DNA of 64,000 nucleotides, taken from Mermis nigrescens (lineage: Eukaryota > Nematoda > Enoplea > Mermithida > Mermithidae). Both the position numbers and the translations under genes were made by a program. How positions within the stretch are numbered: position 1 is the stretch's first letter; each line of letters begins with the position of its first letter. Below are positions 9,944 through 21,496 of the stretch, in pieces. The stretch lies in the NCBI GenBank assembly GCA_036768485.1, contig JAVLUZ010000511.1, positions 2,432,411 to 2,496,410 of the forward strand, written 5' to 3'. The notes under the pieces were generated by a model. That model was not told where the DNA came from and searched no databases. It saw nothing but the letters and a program-made list of their open reading frames with translations.

Positions 9944-12480
9944 CAGTACGCGCCTCTGAATTTTGCATGCGCAGTCTCCATTAACTTTTGTTGCAGTCGG
10001 ATTTTATCGAGCAAACCTTAGTGGGCATTAGTGGGCAGCTGTTAAGCACTTGCAGCCGTTTGACGGACTGCTTTCGAACTACTGCGGCCGTTCGTGGACT
10101 GCAGTGGCCGTTGGATGCTGACTGCAGTTACTTCGCTGTAAGTACGGAAACATGTATAGTATCGCAGCTAGCATATTGCGTTATTTGTCACACTGCGTTT
10201 CAAAAGTGTGTGCATGCTGCAGGTCCAGTCCGAGGAAAAAAGGTAAAAATAGATAGGAATTTTCGTGCATATCATTATAATTCTCGTTTCCTCCATTGGA
10301 ATCTCATCTAAGAGATAATGGGCATAAAAATGAAAGAAAATAGTATTTCCTGTGTGCGATCAATTGCATATTGCTCTGCAGCAAAAGAGCATTTTAAAAT
10401 TAATTTCAGGCTGAGAGCGTTCCGCATTTTAAAACAAATTCATGGCCAATAAAGAGTAAAAGATTTAAAAATCATATAGGCCCAAAATTTCTTTTGTCAT
10501 TACTTATATGATTTTAAAAAGCGCATCTTTTCGACTAAATCAAAATTAGAAATAAAATCAAAGCAAATTGCTCTTATCTTTTGGAGGAAAAGGTTTTTCA
10601 AAAAGGTATTTTCCTTCTTCTACAAACCATATTTTTCACTGTTATATTGCAAAATTGGGAAGAGAGAATGAATAGTGACTGTAAGGTCTAAGCTAAACAT
10701 AAAATTTAACAAAATAGTGAAATATAGATGACAAATAGTTTTGCAAATTAATTGTACATCATAAAATTTTTGTTAAAATAAACTAAATAATAAATATCAT
10801 AATGCCTTTAAAATACAGAATTGATAAAAAGCTCCTGATTATCCGCTTTCAAAAATATTTTGTATCTTCGCTTTTTTCATTTATTTACGATATGCACATC
10901 AATAATATATTCAGTTCAGAAGTGAAATACATCATATGGTGTCTGTCCACACGTGGGCGGGGGGAGGGGTTGGGGGGTATGCACTCTCCCAGAAGTTGGA
11001 ATACCCCCAGAAATCAAAATACCCCCAGAATTCAATTTTTGAAATTTTTTTGCTTTTTCAGCGATTTTTTGATGCCATTGGGTAGTGCTCGATGAGAAAC
11101 GTCGAGAAATGGTGTTTTTTCGCCATACGACCACTTTTAAGACTATTTTTTGACCTTTGAAAATTTTTTCACCCCCCCAGAATTTCGGTGCTGCCCACCT
11201 ATGTGTCTGTCTCCTCAGGCAAGCATATAGTTCAAAAAATATTGCCCGTTCTATTATTTCGCGCAAATTTTATTATGACCAGCCAGCTTCCTTCGCAATT
11301 TTGCTTGTTCAATTAAAGTACTTATATATGCGTATCTACCATTTTGTATTTATGCTATTCAGCGGACATACGCCTAAACATGTATTCAACGCAAGGCTTG
11401 AAAACACAACAACAAATTTTTACCTCCTGATATTTTAATACACAAGCTCACAAAGATTTTGCTCGCGTTCCCTGCTCTCTGTTTGACTGAGGACGCATAA
11501 ATTATGCTAATCAGATAGTGAATTGGCTAGCGTGTGCAACGGGCTGTGCGTAAAACTTAAATCTCCTGCGTAAAATGTGCAGTAATCGAGCGTTGAATTT
11601 CGACTTGACTTAACTAGGAATAAATCGAAATATTGCAACCAAAAGAACTCAGCGCACTATGCATGATGTACAATTAATTTGCAAAACTATTTGTCATCTG
11701 TATATCACTATTTTGTTAAATTTTATATTTAGCTTAGACCTTACAGTCACTATTCATTCTCTCTTCCCAATTTTGCAATATAACAGTGAAAAATATGGTT
11801 TGTAGAAGAAGGAAAATACCTTTTTGAAAAACCTTTTCCTCCAAAAGATAAGAGCAATTTGCTTTGATTTTATTTCTAATTTTGATTTAGTCGAAAAGAT
11901 GCGCTTTTTAAAATCATATAACTAATGGCAAAAGAAATTTTGGGCCTATATGATTTTTAAATCTTTTACTCTTTATTGGCCATGAATTTGTTTTAAAACG
12001 CGGAACGCTCTCAGCCTGAAATTAATTTTAAAATGCTCTTTTGCTGCAGAGCAATATGCAATTGATCGCACACAGGAATTACTATTTTCTTTCATTTTTA
12101 TGCCCATTATCTCTTAGATGAGATTCCAATGGAGGAAACGAGAATTATAATGATATGCACGAAAATTCCTATCTATTTTTACCTTTTTTCCTAGGACTGG
12201 ACCTGCAGCATGCACACACTTTTGAAACGCAGTGTGACAAATAACGCAATATGCTAGCTGCGATACTATACATGTTTCCGTACTTACAGCGAAGTAACTG
12301 CAGTCAGCATCCAACGGCCACTGCAGTCCACAAACGGCCGCAGTAGTTCGAAAGCAGTCCGTCAAACGGCTGCAAGTGCTTAACAGCTGCCCACTAATGC
12401 CCACTAAGGTTTGCTCGATAAAATCCGACTGCAACAAAAGTTAATGGAGACTGCGCATGCAAAATTCGAGGCGCGTACTG
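9944..12480. mobile_element. Foldback TA-type transposon with ~820 bp inverted arms
   Basis: The arms 9944-10762 and 11663-12480 are inverted copies with only scattered mismatches. The ends are CAGTACGCGCCTC and its inverse, with TA duplicated at 9942-9943 and 12481-12482. Each arm carries the same 107-codon frame (9988-10311 and 12114-12437), Cys-rich and with no recognised domain. The 900 bp centre contains a family D MITE. CAGT ends with TA duplication suggest a Tc1/mariner-type mobiliser; no transposase is visible. Confidence 0.9.
10948..11203 (+). mobile_element. Family D MITE inside the foldback centre
   Basis: Starts CACACGTGGGCGG and ends CTGCCCACCTATG. Exact 8-bp duplication TGTCTGTC at 10940-10947 and 11204-11211. 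It is younger than the foldback element it interrupts. Confidence 0.9.
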
Positions 12481-12482
12481 TA

Positions 12483-13138
12483 TAAGGGTTAAAGAGGAAA
12501 ACAACGGGCATACATATGAGCAGGCCCGTAGCCAAGAGAGAGGGGGCAGTTGCCCCCCAGAACAAAAAAAGTTTTCTCTTCCTCACAAGGGTCCCCCAAG
12601 GGAAGAAATTAAAAATTCTCAACATGCATTTAAAAAGGACGCGCCAAAACAGGTTTTTTTGCGTACTTTTGTGCTAGTAAACACACAATTTGCGGCGCTT
12701 TGCGCCAAATAATTGTTTCTGTATAGGTTTTGTCATTTAAACTGTTCAAATTAGAATTAGACACGGAGAATTTGCCGAGTTTTTCAGGCGCTTCGTCGCC
12801 ATTCCCGAATTTTCTGGTTGTTTTTCGTTGCAAGCATAAAGCTTGAGTACAAAATACAAAAAGTTGAGAAACGATTTACGGACTGGACAATGAGAAATCA
12901 GTTGTGCGAGATAGTTTAAGCCATATATTTTTGTGTATGAGTAAGAAATAAAATGTAAGAATTGTTAAAAAAAATTTTTTTCTGAAATTTTTCTGTATTA
13001 TGGAATGGAAACGTTCAAAAATGCCCTGATTTTTAACTACGCTAATAGTTAATGAGATATCTGACTTTCAAAATTTTTGCCCCCCCCCGAAATAAGATCG
13101 AAATAAGAAATTAAGAATAATATGAAATGAATATATGT
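12483..13138. other. Intron 22 part, eroded repeat sequence
   Basis: 12520-12610 has GGCCCGTAGCCAAGAG and a G/C-run pattern like a MITE end. GGCGCTTTGCGCC and GGCGCTTCGTCGCC near 12695-12795 are hairpins like those in other families. No border or flanking duplication was found and no exon was seen. Confidence 0.4.
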
Positions 13139-13146
13139 GTTAGGTA

Positions 13147-13319
13147 CAGGCACGTAGCTGACCGTCCTATTTTGATGAAACCAACACCAATTGTTTTTTT
13201 GGGGGAGGCTAAGCCCAAAAAGGCCAAAAATAGCACAAAATAACGTTTAAAAAGTCTTATTTTTCCAATTTTTCTGGGGGGGTCCGAAGCCCCCCTACCC
13301 CCTCAAAGATACGTGCCTG
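13147..13319 (+). mobile_element. Family E MITE (CAGGCACGTA)
   Basis: Starts CAGGCACGTAGCTG and ends GATACGTGCCTG. Flanks GTTAGGTA (13139-13146) and GTTCGGTA (13320-13327) form an 8-bp duplication with one change. The interior has TAAGCCCAAAAAGGCC. Confidence 0.85.
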
Positions 13320-13536
13320 GTTCGGTATACGCAATGGGAACGGGTCAGCTGCGTCTTATACTCTAAGAGCCGAGTGTCTAATAGACGAGTTTCTAATATA
13401 TTTTAATACATTACGGACGACTGAGGCCGGAGGTGTTTGCGTCTTACAAACCGAAAAGTCTTGTATCCAGGGGTATCTTATAGCCGAAATAAAATTTGTA
13501 TAATTATCCAAGCCCCCTAAATAAATCACGTCGTAC

Positions 13537-13576
13537 TTGGCCACGCCCAAACGAATCAAATAGTAAAATTTGCAAA
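13537..13576 (-). CDS. kis: Candidate kis exon 22 (GVAK), acceptor doubtful
   Basis: The minus strand reads GGC GTG GCC AA at donor AA|GTACGA. Joined to exon 23 this restores GVAK-HG, the conserved CHD7 GAAKHG. It is in the same frame as exon 21 but separated from it by two in-frame TAA codons in about 60 bases. The only AG upstream in frame (ttaag at 13577-13581) would give a phase-1 start, which does not match the phase-0 end of exon 21. The donor side is well supported; the left edge given here is tentative. Confidence 0.35.
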
Positions 13577-13622
13577 CTTAACCCCGCCCCTCTTAAATCA
13601 TACGGTTGTAAATGTTGCTCAC

Positions 13623-13825
13623 TTGTACGCCCCTCAACAAATCGAGATCGTGTTTGCCCGGCTGCCACCAATTGGGAAAATCGTCAGATTTTTCGGCCAA
13701 TGCAATGCGTTCGTGCAGTTTTTCCGATTGTAAAGTAGACCGAACTTTGTTCATAAATTCGACTCTTTGCATGACTCGCATGGCTCTATCTTCGCTCACG
13801 CATTCGGGCAAATAGCTCAGACATT
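13623..13825 (-). CDS. kis: kis exon 21
   Basis: The acceptor is cgttttag. Two bases complete Glu from exon 20, then 67 codons run from CLSYLPECVSEDRAM to PNWWQPGKHDLDLLRGVQ, ending at donor CAA|GTGAGC. It matches CHD7 from ITEERASRTLYRIELL to LPEWWECGRHDRDLL. The residue after LLRGV should be the start of AKHG, but this exon gives VQ and stops in phase 0, so the link to exon 23 (which needs phase 2) is unresolved. See candidate exon 22. Confidence 0.88.
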
Positions 13826-13860
13826 CTAAAACGTTCCCAATGCAACAAATAATCATCTAT

Positions 13861-14228
13861 CATAAATATAAAAATAATATAAAAACAATAATAATATAAA
13901 AATGAATAAAAATAATATAAATAAATAAAAAGAAAACGGGCAGATAAAATAATGCAACTTGAAATATTAGAAATATTTACAGTAAAAATGGTTAAAACGA
14001 TTAACAATAATATAGCGACGAAAAAATAAGTAAAGGAACTTTGGTTGCTAGAATGTTTGCGAAAGAATTGAAATTCAAAAATAAACGATGAGAAAACAAG
14101 AATAAATTAGAAAAAAATCAGGCGTCAAAATGATAAAAGCCTGCGTAAACCCGCAATGTGTAGCGCACATAAAAGCTTAAACTTTGAATAAAGTAAACTA
14201 GCGACATGAGCGTTTAAATTTCAAATAA
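13861..14228. other. Intron 20 part, AT-rich, no feature
   Basis: Runs of AATAATATAAAAA and similar low-complexity sequence on the intron side of exon 21. Nothing else was seen. Confidence 0.5.
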
Positions 14229-14236
14229 GTGTAAAC

Positions 14237-14630
14237 CAGACGTGTTCTGCGGGAAGGTTTGACCCCAGAATGGCAACTGACCCCCAGCAAAATGGCTACA
14301 ACCCCCTCCTCCCCGCCCAGAATTGCCGATTTTTCGTGTAAAAGTTGCAAAAAAGTGTACCCTTTTAGCGTTTTTAGCTCATTTTTGGCTCAAAAATCTG
14401 AAATTTTCGGCGCTTCGCGCCATCTACATATTTTTTGACTATATTTTGGACGATTTACTAAACTTTTTCAAATTTTTTCCGTATTTATCTTCTAGAAAGA
14501 GCGAGCATTGTCTGAAAAGTCAAAAAACAGTGTTTTTGACGTGTAATATTCGTTATTTAGCCCAAAAAGGGCACTTTTTAAGAATTTTTCAGGCATGACC
14601 AACCCAAATTCCCATGCTGCTGCACGTACG
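14237..14630 (-). mobile_element. Family A MITE
   Basis: Left end CAGACGTG, right end TGCACGTACG. Exact 8-bp duplication GTGTAAAC at 14229-14236 and 14631-14638. The interior has CCCCAGAATGGC, the CGGCGCTTCGCGCC hairpin at ~14408 and ATTTTGGACGATTTACT. Its target is the GTGTAAAC motif common in these introns. Confidence 0.85.
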
Positions 14631-14830
14631 GTGTAAACTCGCGATAATTAATTACACACGTGTGCGACTTTCAAATAAAGTAAACTGATAACGTAATTAA
14701 AACAGGACACGATCCGACACAAGTCCCCAAAATTGCCAAAAAATAGCTCGAGCGAAAAACGCACACGTAAATATGTATAGCAAGTTCCAAAACGCAGGTG
14801 GGCCACCAAAGATCCCGAACTTAATAGAAT

Positions 14831-15029
14831 CGGGCGCGTAGCTGGCCGTCCTATTTTGGAGGGACGGGGAGGGGTCGGGACCAACACTAATTTTAGGGGT
14901 AAGGGCACTAAGCCCAAAAACGCCAGAAATCGCCCAAAATAGTGATAAAAAAGTCATATTTTTCCGATTTTTTTCAATTTTAGGCGGGAGGCTTGACCGA
15001 ACCCCCATTCCCCCAGAGATCCGTGCCTG
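14831..15029 (+). mobile_element. Family E MITE
   Basis: Starts CGGGCGCGTAGCTGG and ends ATCCGTGCCTG. Exact 8-bp duplication AATAGAAT at 14823-14830 and 15030-15037. It ends about 55 bases from the exon 20 donor. Confidence 0.88.
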
Positions 15030-15083
15030 AATAGAATAGGCAGAGAACTCAAATTTGAAAGAAACCAACTATTAAAATCGCAC

Positions 15084-15292
15084 CTTCTTCGGCCGACATC
15101 GGTTTGCGGCAAATTCGTTTACACATCGCCTCGAACGACAAGTAATATTCGGTCAACGTGTGATCCAGTTTGCACTTCAGCTTAGAAATTTCCCTGAATC
15201 GTTCCCAAATCAAGTCGCCGGTCGACGGATCGCGTTCGAGGCCGAACGCCGTCAACGCGCGATAAAATTCGGCCTCTTCGCGGTGAGACCAC
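15084..15292 (-). CDS. kis: kis exon 20 (Myb/SLIDE-like segment)
   Basis: The acceptor is cccttcag. One base completes Arg of exon 19, then 69 codons begin WSHREEAEFYRALTAFGLER, ending G at donor G|GTGCGA. It matches CHD7 KWTRREEADFYRVVSTFGV onward, including LIWERFR and a Cys-containing YLSFEAMCKRICRKP helix. In this family the segment forms part of the SANT/SLIDE DNA-contacting region. Confidence 0.93.
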
Positions 15293-15613
15293 CTGAAGGG
15301 GGCGAATTCGTACTATGTATACAAAAGATAGAAAATTACAAAATATAAAAAGAATAAAACAAAACATAAATAAATCATAAGTCGATTATTTTTAAAATGG
15401 TAGAATGCGCGAGAAATTTTAACGCATACGGACTTTGGGGGCCTGCGTTCTGCAACCCCAAAAATTCCAAAAAGCCCCAGGATTCGACAGACTACGAAGA
15501 TTACACTTTCAAACTTCCTTTTCAAATTTCCGCAAAGTTTTCCTGATGCCAATTCGATGAGCGAACCTAGAAAAATGCTTTTGATTTTGCCTCTACCAAT
15601 CAGTAGGGCGAAA

Positions 15614-15799
15614 TCAAGGCGGATTTAGTGGGGGGCGGCCGCCTCCCCCATTGGCCCAAAATAGTGCGCAAAATTAATGATTTTTGAGCGATTTTTAGCG
15701 ATTTTCGGGTTAAAACGGCTAATTTTTCGGCCCAAGTCAGGGTTCCGCCCCCCTCCTTAGAGGTACCGCCCCCTTAGGAAAATCCTGGATCCGCCACTG
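15614..15799 (+). mobile_element. Family F fragment
   Basis: AGGCGGATTTAGTGGGG at the left and GGATCCGCCACTG at the right are the two ends of family F with most of the middle missing. Flanking duplication is not clear. Confidence 0.6.
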
Positions 15800-16156
15800 C
15801 CCACCATCCACTTTTCGACATTTTTCGAATTTTGAAAATTTATGGACCCAGTCAAAAATGTAACGGCTCGACGTTTTAGGGCGAAGTGGCCGGCCGCTGC
15901 CGGGGGGCGAATAACTTCCAATTCCACAAAAAAACACTTTAAAAAGAAATTTTTGCAAAAATGTGGGGTTGTCAAAAAATTTCCTGGCATAGGGCAGATG
16001 GGGGGCGGACGACCAATTTTGGGTGGCCCAGACGACCCGAATCTTGGCGCTGCCTATGTTTGATTGCCGCTACGAAATTCGGCTAGCGCTGGAGCGTAAA
16101 TGCGCGCGAGGGGACTTACATTCTCCGCATACAACTCTGAACTTTGAACAGTAATG

Positions 16157-16790
16157 AGTGACTGTACATCTGACAGGAACGATGGAGATTCCCCCCACCA
16201 AAGCTGGTCGACCCGCATCCCCAAAGGCCAGAGGATTTTTGACCCCACAATTTTTGGTAAAACTTGCGGCTTTCGGCCGCTTCTGGCCAAAAAGTTGAAC
16301 GTCATTAACCACCCCCCGCCCTAAAAGTGGCCCGGGACCATACATGATCTGTGGGTGGGTCTCAGCCCCCCAGAAAAATGTCCAGCCCCGCAAAAATTTT
16401 TTACCCCCCAGAACTGACGATTTTTCGGAAGTTCCAAAAATTTTCTAGAAATTTGTAGAAAAGATGCGTTTTTTAGAAGCGTATCTTAGCTATCCATTTG
16501 TTCAAGAGTGCCGAATTTTCGGCGCTTCGCGCCACTATACTCATGTTTTGACTATATTTTGTTCGATTTGTTCCAAATTATTTGATTTTTTTCGGAATTA
16601 TTTTCATGTTTTTATGCTCTAGAAAGATAGAGCATCGTCAGAAACGCTTAAAAACGATGTTTTTGACGCGCACCTACCATTTTTGGACCCAAAAAAGGCA
16701 CGTCTATAATTTCACCCCTATAAGTTCCCATACTGCGCACGCATGCCCGGGACTCCAACCAAAGTTTTTAAGCCGTTACAGGTATAATAA
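16157..16790 (-). mobile_element. Family C element split by a family A insertion
   Basis: The left part (about 16157-16338) has GAGATTCCCCCCACC and GGCCAAAAAGTTG. The right part (16746-16790) ends AAGCCGTTACAGGTA. The two halves are separated by the family A copy at 16339-16745 and its CCCGGGAC duplication. Outer borders are approximate. Confidence 0.65.
16339..16745 (-). mobile_element. Family A MITE inside a family C element
   Basis: Starts CATACATGATCTG and ends TGCGCACGCATG. Exact 8-bp duplication CCCGGGAC at 16331-16338 and 16746-16753. The hairpin CGGCGCTTCGCGCC is at about 16519. Confidence 0.9.
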
Positions 16791-17117
16791 CGACCCCAAA
16801 AACCGAAGGAAAGTCGAAAAATATCGAGTTATGCAAATTAAGATGTGTTGGCCAAAATTTAGGCGCTTGCATTACTCCAGTGCCTCTGCAACAATTCGAT
16901 AGTTCTATATGCACGTTCAAAGAATGCAGTTCATAAAGAATATGAATTTAATAAAACAAAAATAATATGACATAAAATAATACATAATATATAAAATAAC
17001 ATACATATGATTAAATATAACATTATATAAAACTGTTAGATATGTACCTAATATAATATATGTAACGGCATTTTATGGAGTCGCTATCTTATGGGGTGGG
17101 CGTCTAACTATGAGCAT

Positions 17118-17536
17118 CAGACATGCACAGCATCAGAATTCTGGGGGGGGGCGTTGAAATTTTTAAAGTGCCTTTTTGGGCCCAAAAATGGTGGCTACGC
17201 GTCAAAAACATCGTTTTCGGCGTTTCTGACGATGCTCAATCTTTCTAGCGCAATTCGATATAAAAATCAAAAACAAGTAGATTAAATATGAAATATAGTC
17301 AAATGATGAGTATATGGCGCGAAGCGCCGAAAATTTGACAATTTTGAGCAAATAGACAGCTAAAAACGCTCAAAAGAGCACCCTTCTCAGGAATTTTTCT
17401 GGAAATTTTGAAAACTTTCGAAGAATCGCGATTTCTGGGGGGGGGGGGGGGTTGGGAGACGGAACAATGTCTAGGGTTAGTAGGTGGTGAAAATGTTTCT
17501 CCGGGAGCCCCACCCGAACCACCTATATCATGTGAG
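17118..17536 (+). mobile_element. Family A MITE
   Basis: Starts CAGACATGCACAG and ends ATATCATGTGAG. Flanks ATGAGCAT and ATGAGCGA form an 8-bp duplication with two changes. It has the GGCGCGAAGCGCC hairpin near 17317. Confidence 0.75.
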
Positions 17537-17823
17537 ATGAGCGACATTTAAATTCAGTGCCTTACTGACATCACAGAGCCATTAAAAGTGGCCAAAATAT
17601 CAATCATTATCCGCAAAGCTATTTTAACCCAGCAATTTTATATCGATCTAAATTTTTAAGAATACAACTAACTGGACTAGCTAATCTATGGGGCACGTTC
17701 TCCGGAAATAAATCTTGCGTGCTTATTTTTACACATGAATCAAATCAGAAAATTTACAAAAATATATGATTAGAGCGTAGAAAATAGAAATTATACGTAA
17801 TTTATAAATTGTTCACTTTCGAC

Positions 17824-18320
17824 CAGTGTTTATTTTGTGCAAGGTCCATTTGTAGCAGGTACAAAGATGGTCCTCAAAGCCTTTGTACATTTGGTCTTCA
17901 AAGGCCTTTGTACATTTGCGTACATGCAAATTTCTGCGTACTATAATATAGTACAGTAGCGATTGAAGTGTGATAAAACAGGGTTTTCGATCTTTGGTAG
18001 ATGTATTTTAGCTAATTTTTGGGTCTCTAAGGGTCAGAAATCACTAAGAATCGTCTTAAAACGGCGCGAAGCGCCGAAAAAGTTGTCATTTTTCCTTTTT
18101 ATAATGCAAGTGCTGCCATTATAAAGATACACAGAACACGCATTTACTCATTTCGGCGCGAAGCGCCGAATAATTTCATCGAATTTCAAGACCTTTTTTG
18201 CAATTTTTGTCTTCCCAAAAATCTTTGTACCATGTACAAAGACCGTCCCGAAAAGTCTTTGTACATCGGGAAAAGTCTTTGTACATCGGGGAAAATCTTT
18301 GCCGAGTACAAAAAACACTG
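17824..18320 (-). mobile_element. Family B MITE, reverse
   Basis: Starts CAGTGTTTATTTTGTGC and ends GTACAAAAAACACTG. Exact 8-bp duplication CTTTCGAC at 17816-17823 and 18321-18328. Two GGCGCGAAGCGCC hairpins (18063, 18152) and repeated CTTTGTACAT lie inside. CAGNG ends with an 8-bp duplication fit hAT. Confidence 0.9.
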
Positions 18321-18649
18321 CTTTCGACTGGCAAGAAATTCGACAAAACGCCAAGATTTTGGCAAGAAACAAAAAAAGATAAAAATTTGAAATAACACTC
18401 AAAAGAAAGTTTATGATTTCATCCATCTGGCGGAGATTGGAAGTCGTAAGGCTGATTTTATTTAGAATTCCCGCTTAACTGGCCGTTTCGTGAAAAACGG
18501 ATTAATTGAGTAATTTATTTACTGGAATCATTACAGGGACGAATAGTTAACGAAGACCATTCGAACTGAGTAATTTAATTGAAAGACTTAATTTAATAGT
18601 CAGCTTATTACGCAACCACTACCAACTAGTGGTAAAAATAGCCGTAAAC

Positions 18650-18896
18650 CATACATGTAACGGGCTCGGAATTTAGGCAGGGGATGGGTGAGGGGTCCCG
18701 GCCAATTTTACGGGGGGGGGGCGGGTTAATGACCTCCACTTTTTGGCCAAAACGACCAAAAAACGCCTGCAAAACGGCCGAAAAATTCAATTTTTTTCAA
18801 AAAATTGGGGATGGGGGGTCAAAAATCTTTTTAGCTTTGGGGATGGGGGGACGTCCGACTTCGGGCGGGGGCCCCCATCCCCCTATTACCTGTATG
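18650..18896 (+). mobile_element. Family C MITE
   Basis: Starts CATACATGTAACGG and ends ATTACCTGTATG. 8-bp duplication CCGTAAAC (18642-18649) and CCGTTAAC (18897-18904). It is the clearest forward family C copy, with GGCCAATTTTACGGGG and GGATGGGGGGACGTCCGAC. Confidence 0.9.
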
Positions 18897-19004
18897 CCGT
18901 TAACACATAGGTACATAGATGCAATGTTCGATTTTTGATTGGAAACTTGGAAAACGGTTGAAATTTTTACTGGAAAGATCGGAAGGAAACCGTGCAGAGC
19001 GAGC

Positions 19005-19977
19005 AACGTTTCGAAAAATTTCGGGGTCCGTCTGGTTCAGGGAATGGAATAGGGCCGGATATCTAATAGCGCTAACTTTTGACTGTTTGTAACTGGCGTT
19101 TTCAAGGAGTTGGGAGATGAACGAAATTCAGTTTTTGCCAAAAATGACAAAAAAACAAGTTTTTGATAAAGGGGAAATGGGGAGAGTGGGGGAGGGTCAA
19201 AAATTTCTGACTTTGGGGATGGGGTGATGAGACGACTAACTTTGGATTGGGGATCCCCAGGGGCTTTGTGAAAAATTTAGTTCTGGATAAGGCGAGGAAG
19301 CCTAACCATACACGGGGAATTTCCAGGGATCTTCAATTTTAAGTTACGCGAATCCGGACTATAAAAAAAGAGGAAATTTCAGAAGACCAACACTTACTTA
19401 TTAAAAATTCCAAATTTTTGTCATAAATCCGCGTTTTAAGCTTTATTTCAGCTGTTAACTATGCTAATTTAATTAAAAATCAGCTGGGTTTATCCCACAA
19501 AACTACCAGTCCCGTTCCACGCAAAAAATGAGCCGTATGGCTACAGTATACACTAAACATCGTATTATATGTATTTCAAATAATATTTAATATTGACATG
19601 TAATGATAATTAAAAATACCGTAATTTGTAATATGTACATAAATAAAATTTAACTTCTATGAACAAAAACATAATAATTCTTAATACACCAACATTTTAA
19701 CTTTTAATTTTTAGTTAGCTATAATTTGCGTAAACTGTTTCCCGCCCTAGACAGGACATCTGATTTTTGAATAAGATCAAAATTGGCAGGTATTTTTCAC
19801 CGCTTTGATTTACTGTTTACTCTTGTTTTACATCTCTTATTGGAATTTATTTATATCTTCAACATTATTGAATTTATTTATCATTTTTATAATTTAATTA
19901 CAATCTATGTAATTAGTTATTAATCGATTTTCAAAACAAATTTCATTCATAATTTGATGCTGGTTACGCATGCTTAC
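19005..19977. other. Intron 19 part: eroded family C, then AT-rich
   Basis: 19005-19300 has GGGGTCAAAAATTTC-like and GGATGGGG words of family C without clear ends. The rest, to exon 19, is AT-rich with nothing recognised. Confidence 0.5.
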
Positions 19978-20042
19978 CGTTGCTTTTCTTCCATCTTTTT
20001 CATTTCCCGCTCTTGCGACATATTTTGATGGATCAAATTTTT
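19978..20042 (-). CDS. kis: kis exon 19 (65 nt)
   Basis: The acceptor is cggtttag. There are 21 codons, KNLIHQNMSQEREMKKMEEK then Q, and two bases of Arg at donor CG|GTAAGC. It supplies the charged helix that precedes KWTRREE in CHD7 and joins in phase to exons 18 and 20 (CG+G). It has no open frame of note on its own and was found by phase and context. Confidence 0.85.
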
Positions 20043-21490
20043 CTAAACCGCATATGACAAATTAGTATAAAAACTAGGTTAGAAAATCAACGTATTGCAT
20101 ATATATATATATATGTATGCATATAAAACAGTAATCAGTAAGATAATCAGTATTGAAGTGGAAAATATCCTTTATTATTTTAAAATGTAAAACCGGAGAC
20201 GAAATTAATATATTAATTTTTCATCAAGTAATATCCATGATCAATAACACAATAGCTAAAATTTATACAAAAATTTAATCGAATGCAGTTAAGCCATTGA
20301 TATTTTGAATTTCAAAATACTGTTTTCAAATCGGAATTGTAATTGCATCGACCTAGTCAGAAATGTATTTCGACAATTATTCCTTCTTTGAAATACATAC
20401 ATAATATAGCAATTAGTGAATGATGAACTTACAAAATAGCCACACCATACGTAGCGCGCTATCGCATACCTATATTATACTTGGATACCCCAACCTATGA
20501 GTCCTCCTACAGCTATAACGGGGCATAACTGGAGCTGCATTTTTATGAAAGATAGATAATTAAAAACCCGATGGAGCTTTTTTGTTTACACTAATACCGA
20601 GTTTGTAATGAGCGTATAAAGTTTTGGCGTAATGTTGTACATATGTAGCGAATTTTGGTGGTGTACATAACTCCCTGTAAATGCCCGATACAATTTAATA
20701 TATAGAATTGTAGAGAATAGAAGAATAGAATTTCCAGGAGCATGTTTTCGTGTTTTTGAATTTCGCATCAGTTCTAGAAGGGAGTGTAAAGAGTGTAAAG
20801 ATCTGCAGGTGTAAAGACAGATTTCGGTCGAGTTTTCGAATTGTTTGTGTCTGCCAAATTCTTCGTATAAGAATCTCCTAAAAACCTACTTATGGGAAAG
20901 TAATACGCTCCAAGGTTCTACGCGCAGAACCTATTCGCGATTGTGTAAAGTGAATACAGAGTTAGTTCTGGCGGTCCAAAGTTAACACGCAGGTGGTGGA
21001 CGAAAAAACACGTTTTTACCTTCTTTTGATTTGCCAGCCGCTCCGATTATAAATCAGGGCATGCGCAATATAATAAAAATAAAGTTCGTCTCAAGGCTTA
21101 CATATCCGATTTGAACGCATTTCTTCAAACTCAATACAGAGTTAATTCTAATCGTGTAAAGTGTAAACTCTAAGGTAAAAAAACACGTTTTCCACCGTTT
21201 TTGTCAATCAGTCCGGTTTGGAATTGAATAATGCGAACTACTCTAAAATTAAGGTACATGTCAACGGTAACACATCGCACTTAGTCGGGTTTCTTTAAAC
21301 TCAATACTGAGTTATTTTTAGAAGCGTAAAGTTCCATCTATGGGGTTGAAAAAAGACGTTTTTGGCAGTCTTGCGTCAGTCATATTATGCCGATAAGTTG
21401 AGACATGATGCAGATTATAAAAAATGTACCAGACAATCGAGGATCATGCATGAACGTAAGAGCGTTCAATTACGCCAAATATTGAGTCAT
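20043..21490. other. Intron 18 part, AT-rich with TA runs
   Basis: Contains a short TATATATATATA run near 20100. From about 20780 there are repeated CAATACAGAGTTA and CACGTTTT words at ~170 bp spacing. No exon was found. Confidence 0.5.
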
Positions 21491-21496
21491 TGTAGA

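Noticed and set aside
9988..10311. 107-codon frame as a host gene (also 12114-12437)
   Set aside because: Lies in both inverted arms of a transposon, no recognised domain, no splice or promoter context; kept only as part of the element.
13356..13536. Continuation of candidate exon 22 as a longer coding exon (KYDVIYLGGLDNYTNF...)
   Set aside because: Open frame but no similarity to the family; splicing at AA|GTACGA instead restores KHG with exon 23.
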